Of a stretch of DNA of 11,426 bases, positions 1-7,598 are shown one piece after another. The position numbers were made by a program, and so were the translations under genes. Source of the stretch: an uncultured Rhodospirillales bacterium (GTDB lineage: Bacteria > Pseudomonadota > Alphaproteobacteria > Rhodospirillales > Casp-alpha2); contig CALJEW010000398.1 in assembly GCA_938074585.1 (NCBI GenBank), positions 1-11,426 on the forward strand, given 5' to 3'. The notes beneath the pieces are model-generated. The model was not told the DNA's origin. It saw only the letters and a program-made list of their open reading frames with translations, and did no database searches. The first letter of the stretch is position 1. The number at the start of each line of letters is the position of its first letter.

Positions 1-1
1 T

Positions 2-562
2 ATTTCCATCGACTTAATTGCCGTTCTTTTTGGTGGCCTTATGGGGTTGTTGCCCATCTTTGCCAGCGACATATTACACGTCGGCCCCAGTGGTTTAGGT
101 GTCATGCGTTCAATGCCGGGAGTTGGCTCTTTGATTGTTGGGATATTGCTTACACAAATCGCAGCGCCACGCTATATGGGCCCTACCCTGTTTTTCTCGC
201 TCGCCGTCTTTGGTTTATCAATCACAGCATTTAGCTTATCAGAAACCTATTGGATTTCATTAGTGGCCTTAGGGATTTATGGGGCGGCGGATATGGTCAG
301 TGTTTATGTGCGCCAAACACTTGTTCAAATTGCCACACCGGATCCCATGCGTGGCCGCGTTAGTGCTGTTAACGCGATATCGATCAACGCATCAAATGAA
401 CTGGGCGATTTCCGCGCGGGTGTTATGGCTGGCGGCATTGGCACCGTTCCCGCCGTGCTAGTTGGCGGCATAACAACCGTTGCAGCCACCATCCTCTGGA
501 TGAAGCTGTTCCCCGCCATTCGCAGAATTGATCGATTAGATCAAATCAAGATGAATGGCTAA
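2..562 (+). CDS. MFS transporter, C-terminal half (partial at window start)
   Basis: The frame is already open at base 2 and ends at TAA 560-562, giving 186 residues of a membrane protein whose N-terminus lies outside the window. About five or six hydrophobic helices are visible, for example around FGGLMGLLPIFA, GPTLFFSLAVFGLS, ISLVALGIYGAADMVSV and VPAVLVGGITTVAATILW. The loop TPDPMRGRVSAVNA, followed by ASNELGDF, is typical of the enterobactin-exporter-like branch of the major facilitator superfamily (MFS_3), and the visible part fits helices 7-12 of a roughly 400-residue carrier. It probably sits in the inner membrane and exports a small molecule by proton antiport; the substrate cannot be read from sequence. 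An ATG at 41 is internal and not the true start. The gene converges on the alcohol dehydrogenase with 16 bases between stops. Confidence 0.88.
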   Translation: MSIDLIAVLFGGLMGLLPIFASDILHVGPSGLGVMRSMPGVGSLIVGILLTQIAAPRYMGPTLFFSLAVFGLSITAFSLSETYWISLVALGIYGAADMVSVYVRQTLVQIATPDPMRGRVSAVNAISINASNELGDFRAGVMAGGIGTVPAVLVGGITTVAATILWMKLFPAIRRIDRLDQIKMNG

Positions 563-578
563 AGTACTAGAGAGCTAA

Positions 579-1709
579 TTAGCCAATCGCTTCAATAAAC
601 ATCTTCTCATACTCTTCGACCGTTGGCCGTTTCGGGTTTGCAAAATGACACGCATCGGTCATGCAGTGGGTGGCTAAACCAGGCACCATATCAGCCGTCA
701 CTCCCATAGCGCCTAAGTTTTCAGGCAAACCAAGCGTCTGATTGTATTCACTAATCCAATCAGAAATATTAGCATTGTCCGCCAAGCCCATGGCACGACG
801 GATTTGTTCATACTTATTACCCACATGGTCGGCGTTAAAACGAAGCACCGTTGGCAAGAACACGGCGTTTAAAGTGCCATGGTGCGCGCCCAATTTATCA
901 TTCGCTCCTACGGCATGGCTCATGGAATGGACGGAGCCTAACCCTTTGGCAAAGGCCATAGCGCCTTCACTGGCAGCCATCATCATGTTCCAACGGGCAT
1001 CGCGGTCATTACCATCATCGACAGCGCGTTTCAAATACGTCACAACGCGTTCCAAACCGTCTAACCCAATGGCGGCGGCGGGTGGATTAATTGCGTTTGT
1101 CAAATAAGCTTCAATGCAATGGGCCATGGCATCCATGCCGGTTGCCGCGGTTAAATGCTTGGGTAAGCTTAACGTCAATTCAGGATCACAAATTGCCATT
1201 TTGGGTATAAGATTTGAACTAACAACAACAACTTTATGTCCATCGTCCGTAATAAGTACGGACCCACCACCAACCTCACTGCCGGTTCCTGCAGTGGTTG
1301 GAATGGCAATAATTGGTGGTGCTTTGCCTATTTTATCTTTGCCACCATTCATAGCCGACCAATCATTAATCGGTCCATCGTGGCTTACGGTCAAAGCAAC
1401 ACCTTTACCAAGATCGATGGATGACCCACCACCGATGGCAATAATCCCATCGCAATCGTTTTCTTTGTATAAAGCTAAGGCTTCGCGCACCGCCTTTTCG
1501 GTTGGATTTCCCGGCGTACCATCAAAAACAGTTGGAGTAATTTCGTTTGGTAAAACGCTACGGACCATATCAAACACGCCACAATCAACAACGCCTTTGT
1601 CTGTACAAATCAAAGGCCGTTTAATGCCATTGCGCCGCAAAGCATCGCCTAGGACTTGAATTGCGCCAAAGTCGATTTCCATCAATGTTGGATAAGTAAT
1701 GGTAGCCAT
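579..1709 (-). CDS. Iron-containing (group III) alcohol dehydrogenase
   Basis: This 376-residue protein has the usual length of the Fe-ADH family, which interconverts alcohols and aldehydes with NAD(P). The nucleotide-binding GGGSS lies at residues 93-97 and the family signature IPTTAGTGSEV at 136-146. Metal ligands by alignment in memory with E. coli FucO are D193 and H197 (GMDAMAHCIEAY), H261 (GSVHSMSH) and H277 (HHGTLNA), so the iron site looks intact. The start ATG at 1707-1709 has an upstream GGTGA. It follows the RidA-family gene on the same strand after 28 bases and is probably co-transcribed with it. The substrate is uncertain: FucO-like lactaldehyde/propanediol, short alcohol and hydroxy-acid dehydrogenases all share these motifs. 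The pairing with RidA could suggest turnover of an amine- or amino-acid-derived carbonyl, but that is inference. Confidence 0.93.
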   Translation of the reverse strand: MATITYPTLMEIDFGAIQVLGDALRRNGIKRPLICTDKGVVDCGVFDMVRSVLPNEITPTVFDGTPGNPTEKAVREALALYKENDCDGIIAIGGGSSIDLGKGVALTVSHDGPINDWSAMNGGKDKIGKAPPIIAIPTTAGTGSEVGGGSVLITDDGHKVVVVSSNLIPKMAICDPELTLSLPKHLTAATGMDAMAHCIEAYLTNAINPPAAAIGLDGLERVVTYLKRAVDDGNDRDARWNMMMAASEGAMAFAKGLGSVHSMSHAVGANDKLGAHHGTLNAVFLPTVLRFNADHVGNKYEQIRRAMGLADNANISDWISEYNQTLGLPENLGAMGVTADMVPGLATHCMTDACHFANPKRPTVEEYEKMFIEAIG

Positions 1710-1737
1710 TTTATTTCACCTTTTAATATTCTAAAAT

Positions 1738-2130
1738 TTAACGTTTCGCGACCATATCAATTTCGACTAACGCTTCTCGTGCTAAGCCAGTCACTCCAAT
1801 ACAGGTTCTAGCAGGCAAGCGCCCAGCTGGAAAATAAGATTTATAGGTCTTGTTCATAGCTTCATAGTCACGTTTAAATTCAGTAATATAAATACGACAC
1901 GACAGAACATGCTCTAGTCCAAGCCCCAAGCCATCTAACACAATGACTAGGTTATCCATAACCCGACGGGTTTGTGCTTTAATGCCGTCAGCTAATGGCT
2001 TTGTATCATCATCCGGGTATGTTGGCATTTGCCCCGTCAATTGTATCCAACCATCGCTTTCAACCGCATGGCTAAACGGAGCAACATGGGTTGGGGCAGA
2101 GGAAAAATTATGAAAAATTGGGTCAGACAT
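1738..2130 (-). CDS. RidA/YjgF/YER057c/UK114-family protein (probable 2-iminoacid deaminase)
   Basis: A 130-residue protein of standard length for the Rid family, which forms cytosolic trimers and hydrolyses reactive enamine/imine intermediates such as 2-aminoacrylate. Family features are APFSHAV at 17-23, TGQMP at 32-36, LPARTCIGV at 105-113 and the closing strand LVEIDMVA at 121-128. The substrate-carboxylate arginine of E. coli RidA (R105) corresponds to R108, and E120 to E123; Y17 is replaced by F19. The retained arginine argues for imine-deaminase ability. The start ATG at 2128-2130 has a good Shine-Dalgarno AGGAG (2136-2140, minus strand) five bases upstream. It is the first confident gene of a two-gene unit with the iron-dependent alcohol dehydrogenase. 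The gene symbol is left empty because several Rid subfamilies share this layout. Confidence 0.92.
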   Translation of the reverse strand: MSDPIFHNFSSAPTHVAPFSHAVESDGWIQLTGQMPTYPDDDTKPLADGIKAQTRRVMDNLVIVLDGLGLGLEHVLSCRIYITEFKRDYEAMNKTYKSYFPAGRLPARTCIGVTGLAREALVEIDMVAKR

Positions 2131-2170
2131 GGCAACTCCTAAATAAGAATTAAGGGTGGGGGGTATGTGT

Positions 2171-2407
2171 TTAGTTAAAACTTGTCAATTTACAGTCAAT
2201 GTGTCTGGTCATTAATCGAGAAATGCTGGACCACCAAAACTTCGATAGATTTTTTAGGGGCGTCCAAACAAGGATTAAATTACGTCCCGGATCCCAGAGC
2301 TTTTGCAATTCTTTTTCCAGAACATCCATCGATGAGCGTTGAGCATCATTACCGTCATCAAATTCCCATCGACCACCATCGTCCTTTGATTTATTACTCA
2401 GCCGCAT
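2171..2407 (-). CDS. Small hypothetical ORF, possibly decayed
   Basis: A 78-codon frame with ATG at 2405-2407 and purine-rich AAGG about seven bases upstream. It lies between the pepF-family gene and the RidA gene on the same strand, 40 bases before the RidA start. No family is recognised. The N-terminal half is hydrophilic and acidic (DDGGRWEFDDGNDAQ, then an amphipathic LEKELQKLWD), while the C-terminal third looks less protein-like. In the neighbouring minus-strand frame the last third reads as a plausible protein end (DAPKKSIEVLVVQHF) that stops at a TGA near 2200, so an indel near 2270-2285 may have split an originally continuous gene. An overlapping plus-strand frame of similar length was judged a shadow. 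It could equally be non-coding spacer. Confidence 0.25.
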   Translation of the reverse strand: MRLSNKSKDDGGRWEFDDGNDAQRSSMDVLEKELQKLWDPGRNLILVWTPLKNLSKFWWSSISRLMTRHIDCKLTSFN

Positions 2408-2590
2408 TCCTTTGCCTTTAGATTGTATTCATATCGAGATTTAGCCTAGAGGAACACAAGAGTCCCCTTTCCATCTAATCTAAATACTACTTTGACATAT
2501 AGCCTATGCACAAAATTCTGAATACAAACATATATTTTTCTACTTGAACCCCAAAGCGATTAACTCAATTCACGTTATACTATTTTTGAC
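2408..2590. other. AT-rich intergenic segment without recognised gene
   Basis: Between the stop of the oligoendopeptidase gene and the small hypothetical ORF there is AT-rich sequence with no coding frame of note. It is the likely place for the promoter of the downstream minus-strand RidA/alcohol dehydrogenase unit, but only poor sigma-70 matches were found. No stem with a following T-run that would serve as a strong intrinsic terminator for the oligoendopeptidase gene was seen. Confidence 0.4.
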
Positions 2591-4363
2591 CTATTCTGAC
2601 ACTGCCTCTAATTCATCAATGAACCCAGATATCACAGAAAGTCCACGTTTCCAAAATGCAGGGTTCGTCGCGTCCAAACCAAACGGAGCCAACAATTGTT
2701 TATGGCGTTTCGTGCCGCCAGATTTCAGCATTTTAAAATACTTATCTTCGAATCCCGGATGCCCATCTTTAAAGACACTATAGAGTGAATTCACCAAACA
2801 ATCGCCAAACGCATAGGCATAAACATAAAAAGGTGAATGGATAAAGTGTGGGATATACCCCCAAAGCGGTTTGTAAGCATCATCAAAATGGATAACATCA
2901 CCTAGGCTTTCGCGCTGTGTCTCTATCCATATTTCTGCTAAACGACCCGAGCTTAGCTCCCCCTTAGGGCGTTCCGCATGAACCCGACGCTCAAACTCAT
3001 GAAAGGCAATTTGGCGGACGACGGTATTCATCATATCTTCAACTTTGCCCGCCAGCATGATGCGTTTTCGTTTGGGGTCAGGCTCATTACTCAACAACGA
3101 TTGAAACGTTAACATTTCGCCAAATACAGAGGCCGTTTCAGCCAATGTTAAGGGCGTATTTGCCATCAGCGTGCCCTGTGGTGCGGCCAAAACTTGATGG
3201 ACGCCATGGCCTAATTCATGAGCTAAAGTCATGACATCGCGGGTTTTACCATGGAAATTTAACAACACATAAGGATGTGCTGATGAAACCGTTGGATGCG
3301 CAAACGCCCCTGAATTTTTACCGGGGCGCGGCGGTGCATCAATCCAGCGCTCATCAAAAAAGCGCCCAGCAATTTGAGCCATTTTAGGTGCAAACCCACT
3401 GTAAGCCGAAAGCACAGTGTCTTTTGCTTGGTCCCAAGTGAACACCTGATCATCGGCGTCTGGCAAGGGGGCATTGCGATCCCACCAATTTAGCTTTTCC
3501 TGACCAAACCAATTCGCCTTCATGGCATAATACCGGTGCGACAAATCACCATAACTATCGCGAACGGCAGCAACCAGCGCATCTACAACTTCATCTTCAA
3601 CCTGATTGGCAACATTACGTGATGCCATAGGGCTTTCGAAATTGCGCCAACCGTCTTCAATCTCTTTATCTTTCACCAATGTATTGGTGATCAATGACAA
3701 AGCCCGCCCTTGATCCTGTAAGCCCTTTGATAGAGCCCGCGCTGCCACTTCACGCGCAGCCCCATCCGGGTCGGTCATTTGGTTCAATGTATCAGACATA
3801 GTGCGCTCTTCACCTGCCACATCAAAGCGCATATCGGCCATGGTTTCATCGAATAAACGCGACCATGCAGCCCTGCCGGTGACGGACTTTTCATGCAAAA
3901 GTTTTTCCAGCTCGTCTGACAACTGATGCGGACGAAGAGCGCGCGTCTCGTCGATCCACGGCTTGTATACCTGAAGTGCTTTATCTACTAATTGCTCTGA
4001 TAAGCGCCCCTCATCGATTTGGTTTATTTCTAGGGTGAAGAACAAAGTTATAGAAGTAATATTCGTAACGCGTTCTTGAAGTGTTTGATAAAACCGTCCA
4101 ACCTCAGCATTTCCCACATCACCAGCCAATAATAATTGAGCATAGCTCATGACTTTATAAAGTTTATCCAGAATATTTTCATAGCCCGTAATTGCGACCG
4201 CCATTTCTGCCCCAGAAATCTCAGACAGCTTGCCCTCAAACCTTTTTTGAAAAGCAGTGCTTTCGCTCAATGCTGATATCAAATCCGATTCCAGCTTTAT
4301 GTCCTCAGGGCTTGAATACAGATCATCGAGGTTCCATGTGGGCAATTGTTCGGTTGCGCTCAT
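2591..4363 (-). CDS. pepF: Oligoendopeptidase F-family metallopeptidase (M3B)
   Basis: A 590-residue cytoplasmic zinc oligopeptidase, normal in length for the PepF/M3 family, which trims short peptides released by proteasome-like proteases or imported from outside. The gluzincin site HELGH is at residues 382-386 and the third zinc ligand is E409 in LAETASVFGEM, 23 residues after the second histidine, as expected. The downstream aromatic segment HSPFYVYAYAFG at 509-520 carries the tyrosines and histidine that line the active site in M3 enzymes. The N-terminal helical region (about 1-200) matches the lid domain, and no signal peptide is present. The start ATG at 4361-4363 has AGGA about 11 bases upstream. 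The gene stands alone, divergent from the acyl-CoA synthetase across about 120 bases. The stop is TAG at 2591-2593. Confidence 0.95.
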   Translation of the reverse strand: MSATEQLPTWNLDDLYSSPEDIKLESDLISALSESTAFQKRFEGKLSEISGAEMAVAITGYENILDKLYKVMSYAQLLLAGDVGNAEVGRFYQTLQERVTNITSITLFFTLEINQIDEGRLSEQLVDKALQVYKPWIDETRALRPHQLSDELEKLLHEKSVTGRAAWSRLFDETMADMRFDVAGEERTMSDTLNQMTDPDGAAREVAARALSKGLQDQGRALSLITNTLVKDKEIEDGWRNFESPMASRNVANQVEDEVVDALVAAVRDSYGDLSHRYYAMKANWFGQEKLNWWDRNAPLPDADDQVFTWDQAKDTVLSAYSGFAPKMAQIAGRFFDERWIDAPPRPGKNSGAFAHPTVSSAHPYVLLNFHGKTRDVMTLAHELGHGVHQVLAAPQGTLMANTPLTLAETASVFGEMLTFQSLLSNEPDPKRKRIMLAGKVEDMMNTVVRQIAFHEFERRVHAERPKGELSSGRLAEIWIETQRESLGDVIHFDDAYKPLWGYIPHFIHSPFYVYAYAFGDCLVNSLYSVFKDGHPGFEDKYFKMLKSGGTKRHKQLLAPFGLDATNPAFWKRGLSVISGFIDELEAVSE

Positions 4364-4407
4364 TTCTTAAATCTTCCTATTTACGAGTCCAAATCGCTAT
4401 TACCTTG

Positions 4408-4436
4408 CATATAAGGCTAGAATTAGTTTCCAGCAA
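4408..4436 (-). promoter_or_regulatory. Candidate sigma-70 promoter for the oligoendopeptidase gene
   Basis: On the minus strand TTGCTG (4431-4436) and TATATG (4408-4413) are separated by exactly 17 bases and lie about 45 bases upstream of the ATG. Each matches the consensus only in part, so this is a spacing-supported guess. The same short divergent region must also hold the promoter of the acyl-CoA synthetase, for which no good match was found. Confidence 0.25.
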
Positions 4437-4472
4437 CGGGAATGATGGGATATCAAAGAAAAGAATTAATTC

Positions 4473-4488
4473 AGGGGATGGGAAATTG
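4473..4488 (+). promoter_or_regulatory. Ribosome binding site and TTG start of the acyl-CoA synthetase
   Basis: AGGGG at 4473-4477 is followed by an eight-base spacer and TTG at 4486-4488. This decides the start in favour of TTG over the far-upstream ATG at 4192, which lies inside the opposite-strand oligopeptidase gene. Confidence 0.7.
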
Positions 4489-6270
4489 ATAAAATATCCA
4501 TGGCCAAATTTGCCAACAATGTTCTTCGAAAAGGCAAAGGAATTTGCCGACAAACCGTTTCTTTGGGAAAAGCATGACGGAGCATACCAACCCTTGAGCT
4601 GGAACGAAGTCGCGAATCAGGTTGCCACAATCGCCCAGTGCTTAAAAAATCAAGGTATTGAACCCGGCGACCGCGTTGCGCTGATTTGTGAAAACCGGGC
4701 AATGTGGCTAATAAGTGATTTTGCAATTATGGCCATTGGAGCCATAACGGTTCCCACCTACATTACAAACACAACAAACGATCATTTACATATATTATCC
4801 GATAGTGGGGCGAAAGCCGCTATTGTGTCGACCAATCGGTTAGCAGAACGGTTGATCCCGGCAATAGATCAAACGGATGAAGTCCAATTTATCATAGCCT
4901 TAGAGACACCAGTGGCGGTTTCTAAGAAAGCAAAGCTGTTGAAATGGGACGATATTATCCATGAAAACAAAGGCAGTCATTCGGCTGTTTTTGAATTAGC
5001 AAAAAGCTGGAACGATTTAGAAACCGCATGCTTGATCTACACATCAGGGACCGTTGGAAAACCAAAAGGCGTTATGTTAAACCATCGCAGCCAATTCCAT
5101 AATGCATTAGGAGCAAAAGATGCACTGACTGAACTTGGCATTGGTGATGATGTATTTTTGTCGTTCCTTCCCCTATCACATTCCTATGAACACGTGGCGG
5201 GGCACTTTTTCCCAATTTGTGTTGGGGCGCAAATCTATTACGCAGAGGGTATTGAGACGTTGAGTATTAATATGGTTGAAGCCCAACCAACCATCATGAC
5301 CGCTGTACCTCGGTTATATGAGACTATGCATCAACGCATCATCCAAGGTGTCAAAAAATCAGGTGGCCTTAAAGAAATAATGTTCATGGCTGCGCTAAAT
5401 TTAGGCCGCAAACGCTATGTCGGGAAGAGGCTTGGTTTGATCGGCACCATACAGGATGCCGTTTTAGACAAATTGGTTCGCGATAAGGTCCGTGCACGGT
5501 TCGGCGGGCGCTTAAAAGCGTTGGTATCTGGCGGGGCTCCCTTAAACCCTGAAATAGGCATCTTTTTCACGGCCCTTGGTTTGCGCCTACTTCAAGGATA
5601 CGGACAAACGGAAACTGCCCCGGTGATTAGCGTTAACCGTCCTGGGCATGTTAAAATGCACACGGTTGGCCCACCATTGCTGAACACCCAAGTTAAAATT
5701 GCTGACGATGGCGAAATTTTAGCTACCGGGGATTTGGTCATGCAGGGCTATTGGCGCAATGAAGAAGCCACCCGCGAAGCCATCCGCGACGGCTGGGTCC
5801 ATACCGGTGATATTGGCCATTTTGATGAAGATGGGTTTTTGGTCATCACGGACCGCAAGAAAGACATTATCGTTAATTCAGGCGGTGATAATATTGCGCC
5901 GCAACGTATTGAGGCCCTGATAACAATGCCACCAAAAATTGCACAAGCAATGGTTTATGGCGACAAACGGCCACATATTGTTGCATTGTTGGTACCAGAT
6001 GACGTTTGGCTTCGGGAATGGGCAAAAGCAAATTTAAAAGCTTCTTCCTTGGATCAACTTTTCGATGATCCGGATTTAATAAAAGCTTTAAGACCTGAAG
6101 TGGATAAGGTGAATTTAAATTTATCAAATATTGAAAAGATCCGTCGTTTCATTGTCGCCAAAGATGCTTTTACCATTGATAATGAACAGATGACGCCTTC
6201 CATGAAGGTCCGTCGCCATAAAATCAAAGAGATCTATGGGGATCAATTAGAAAAGCTTTATCATAAATAG
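4486..6270 (+). CDS. AMP-dependent long-chain fatty-acyl-CoA synthetase
   Basis: A 594-residue member of the adenylate-forming superfamily that activates a (probably long-chain) fatty acid with ATP and CoA for beta-oxidation or lipid synthesis. Motifs in order are the phosphate-binding loop YTSGTVGKPKG (185-195), LPLSHSYEH (228-236), GYGQTE (371-376), TGD (440-442), the hinge DRKKD (456-460) and the catalytic lysine K574 in TPSMKVRR. This is a complete set, of the FadD15-like type. The frame is open back to an ATG at 4192, but that would run 172 bases into the opposite-strand oligopeptidase gene and add about 98 unrelated residues. TTG at 4486 has AGGGG eight bases upstream and begins IKYPWPNLPTMFF, matching where family members usually start. 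An ATG at 4478 is out of frame. The stop TAG is one base from the convergent globin stop. Confidence 0.93.
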   Translation: MIKYPWPNLPTMFFEKAKEFADKPFLWEKHDGAYQPLSWNEVANQVATIAQCLKNQGIEPGDRVALICENRAMWLISDFAIMAIGAITVPTYITNTTNDHLHILSDSGAKAAIVSTNRLAERLIPAIDQTDEVQFIIALETPVAVSKKAKLLKWDDIIHENKGSHSAVFELAKSWNDLETACLIYTSGTVGKPKGVMLNHRSQFHNALGAKDALTELGIGDDVFLSFLPLSHSYEHVAGHFFPICVGAQIYYAEGIETLSINMVEAQPTIMTAVPRLYETMHQRIIQGVKKSGGLKEIMFMAALNLGRKRYVGKRLGLIGTIQDAVLDKLVRDKVRARFGGRLKALVSGGAPLNPEIGIFFTALGLRLLQGYGQTETAPVISVNRPGHVKMHTVGPPLLNTQVKIADDGEILATGDLVMQGYWRNEEATREAIRDGWVHTGDIGHFDEDGFLVITDRKKDIIVNSGGDNIAPQRIEALITMPPKIAQAMVYGDKRPHIVALLVPDDVWLREWAKANLKASSLDQLFDDPDLIKALRPEVDKVNLNLSNIEKIRRFIVAKDAFTIDNEQMTPSMKVRRHKIKEIYGDQLEKLYHK

Positions 6271-6271
6271 C

Positions 6272-6670
6272 TTAGAGCGACGCGTTAACGACTTTAAACT
6301 GGTCTTCGTAATGGACCATACCATGCTGAAAGCTCTCCGCAATCCGCCCTGCCCGAATGACAAATTCGACAGCAACATCGGGTTCGAATAAATCAGCAAT
6401 GGTAACTCGAAAATGCCCAAGCCATAATTCGAAGTGTGTAGGTGTGATATTTTTAAGGGCCACGTACTTGACCATAGGACTACGTTTATGAAGACCGTAG
6501 CTTAACATCACAGACGTCCAAAATGTCACCACCGTGTTCAAGTGACGGTCCCAATTATCCATAATTACATCATTAAAGATCGACCCAAGCTCTTGGACAT
6601 TACGAATACGGCCATAAAACGAATGGACCAATTCTTGGATGTTTGCAGCATCGACTTTAGAATGTTTTAT
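6272..6670 (-). CDS. Group III truncated haemoglobin (2/2 globin), start codon uncertain
   Basis: This is a small haem protein of the TrHb3 family, linked in other bacteria to oxygen, NO or peroxide chemistry in the cytosol. Family pattern numbered from ATA 6668-6670 (132 residues): LVHSFYGRIR with the distal tyrosine Y19, NWDRHL then FWTSVMLS, the proximal histidine H79 in TPTHFELW with W83 four residues on, and the closing helix AGRIAESF. The only conventional start in frame is TTG at 6629-6631, which gives 119 residues but removes IQE and the start of the conserved first helix. Homologous-looking sequence continues upstream (KVDAANIQELVHSFY) to an ATA three bases after the transporter stop, with TAAGG 11 bases before it. 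Translation is probably coupled to the transporter gene. It lies last in the epimerase-transporter-globin unit and ends one base from the acyl-CoA synthetase stop. Family assignment is sound; the start is not. Confidence 0.85.
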   Translation of the reverse strand: MKHSKVDAANIQELVHSFYGRIRNVQELGSIFNDVIMDNWDRHLNTVVTFWTSVMLSYGLHKRSPMVKYVALKNITPTHFELWLGHFRVTIADLFEPDVAVEFVIRAGRIAESFQHGMVHYEDQFKVVNASL

Positions 6671-6673
6671 TGT

Positions 6674-7585
6674 TTAAAGGGCCTTAGGCCTGCGCTTGCG
6701 GACATTTGCAACAAACAACCCAATCAAAATCGCACCAAGGGCAGTAACGATTTGCATCGTTATTTCTTCACCCATCAAAAATGCGCCCAAAATCACACCC
6801 ATTATTGGGATCAAGTAATTAATATAGGCCATAAACCCAGCCCCCCGTTCAGCAATGAGCTTTAGGTAAATCAGCGACGCAAGTGCCGTTGGTAAAACCC
6901 CCAAATGGATAACGCCAATAAGAGCCGTATTTGATGGTTTTATTGTCCACGGTTGTTCAATCCATAATGCAAATGGCAACAAGAACAAAAAACCGGCCGT
7001 CATAATGGCTACAGATCGGCCTAACACGCTAGATGGCGGCATATTCCGAGCCACCACAGTTGTAACTCCGTAGCTCAGACCGGCCATAGCAATGGCTAAT
7101 TGACGGAGCCCATTTTCACCCAACCCACCAAACACAGATGGACCGACTAAAATCACAATGCCCAAAAATCCGATAGAAATACCAAGCAATCGTTGAGGTG
7201 TCAGCCGGTCGCCTTCTGTAAAGAAATGTGCCAAAACCACAGTTGATAAGGGCATAGTTGCCATCAAAACCGCCGTCAAACCACTTTCAACAACCACTTC
7301 CCCCCAACCAATCAAGCTAAACGGTAAAACATTACCAAATAACCCCACCAAAAAGCACATGAACCAGGCTTTACCCGATTTTGGCAAAGGTTCACCTTTA
7401 TAGAGAAGAATGCTAAGCAAAATGATCATAGCAACGAACAAGCGGATAACTGTTAACGTTAAAGGGGGGATCGTGACAACAGAAACCTTGATCACTAAAA
7501 AGGACGAGCTCCAAAGCCCTGCTAAAAATAAAAGCGATAGGTAATGCCGAGCTGGAATGGCTCCGCCGATGGGATACACCGTCAT
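6674..7585 (-). CDS. EamA/DMT-family transporter (10-TM)
   Basis: A 303-residue inner-membrane protein made of two EamA repeats (about residues 15-148 and 160-295), each with five hydrophobic helices. Repeat one starts LFLAGLWSSSFLVIKVS and ends LLGISIGFLGIVILVGP; repeat two ends with MGEEITMQIVTALGAILIGL, as is usual for the drug/metabolite transporter superfamily. Members export or import amino acids, nucleotide-type metabolites or other small solutes; the substrate cannot be told here. The start ATG at 7583-7585 lies 13 bases after the epimerase stop and has only a weak AGG upstream, so translation may be coupled. A basic tail RKRRPKAL precedes the TAA at 6674-6676, followed directly by the globin reading frame in the same phase. 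Confidence 0.92.
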   Translation of the reverse strand: MTVYPIGGAIPARHYLSLLFLAGLWSSSFLVIKVSVVTIPPLTLTVIRLFVAMIILLSILLYKGEPLPKSGKAWFMCFLVGLFGNVLPFSLIGWGEVVVESGLTAVLMATMPLSTVVLAHFFTEGDRLTPQRLLGISIGFLGIVILVGPSVFGGLGENGLRQLAIAMAGLSYGVTTVVARNMPPSSVLGRSVAIMTAGFLFLLPFALWIEQPWTIKPSNTALIGVIHLGVLPTALASLIYLKLIAERGAGFMAYINYLIPIMGVILGAFLMGEEITMQIVTALGAILIGLFVANVRKRRPKAL

Positions 7586-7598
7586 AAAATCGGCCTAA

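Noticed and set aside
574..583. Palindrome GCTAATTAGC between the convergent MFS and alcohol dehydrogenase stops
   Set aside because: Too short and AT-rich for a terminator stem and not followed by a T-run; it also includes the alcohol dehydrogenase stop codon.
742..1659. Plus-strand frames of 121 and 181 codons
   Set aside because: They are antisense shadows of the alcohol dehydrogenase, which has a complete set of family motifs on the minus strand.
2182..2421. Plus-strand 79-codon frame
   Set aside because: No ribosome site or protein-like pattern; it overlaps the slightly better minus-strand frame and no family is recognised.
2492..2520. Consensus-like TTGACA on the plus strand
   Set aside because: No usable -10 box at 16-18 bases and no plus-strand gene downstream for about 2 kb.
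4192..4485. ATG-initiated 98-residue N-terminal extension of the acyl-CoA synthetase
   Set aside because: It lies largely antisense to the start of the oligopeptidase gene, shows no family resemblance, and a strong ribosome site precedes TTG 4486.
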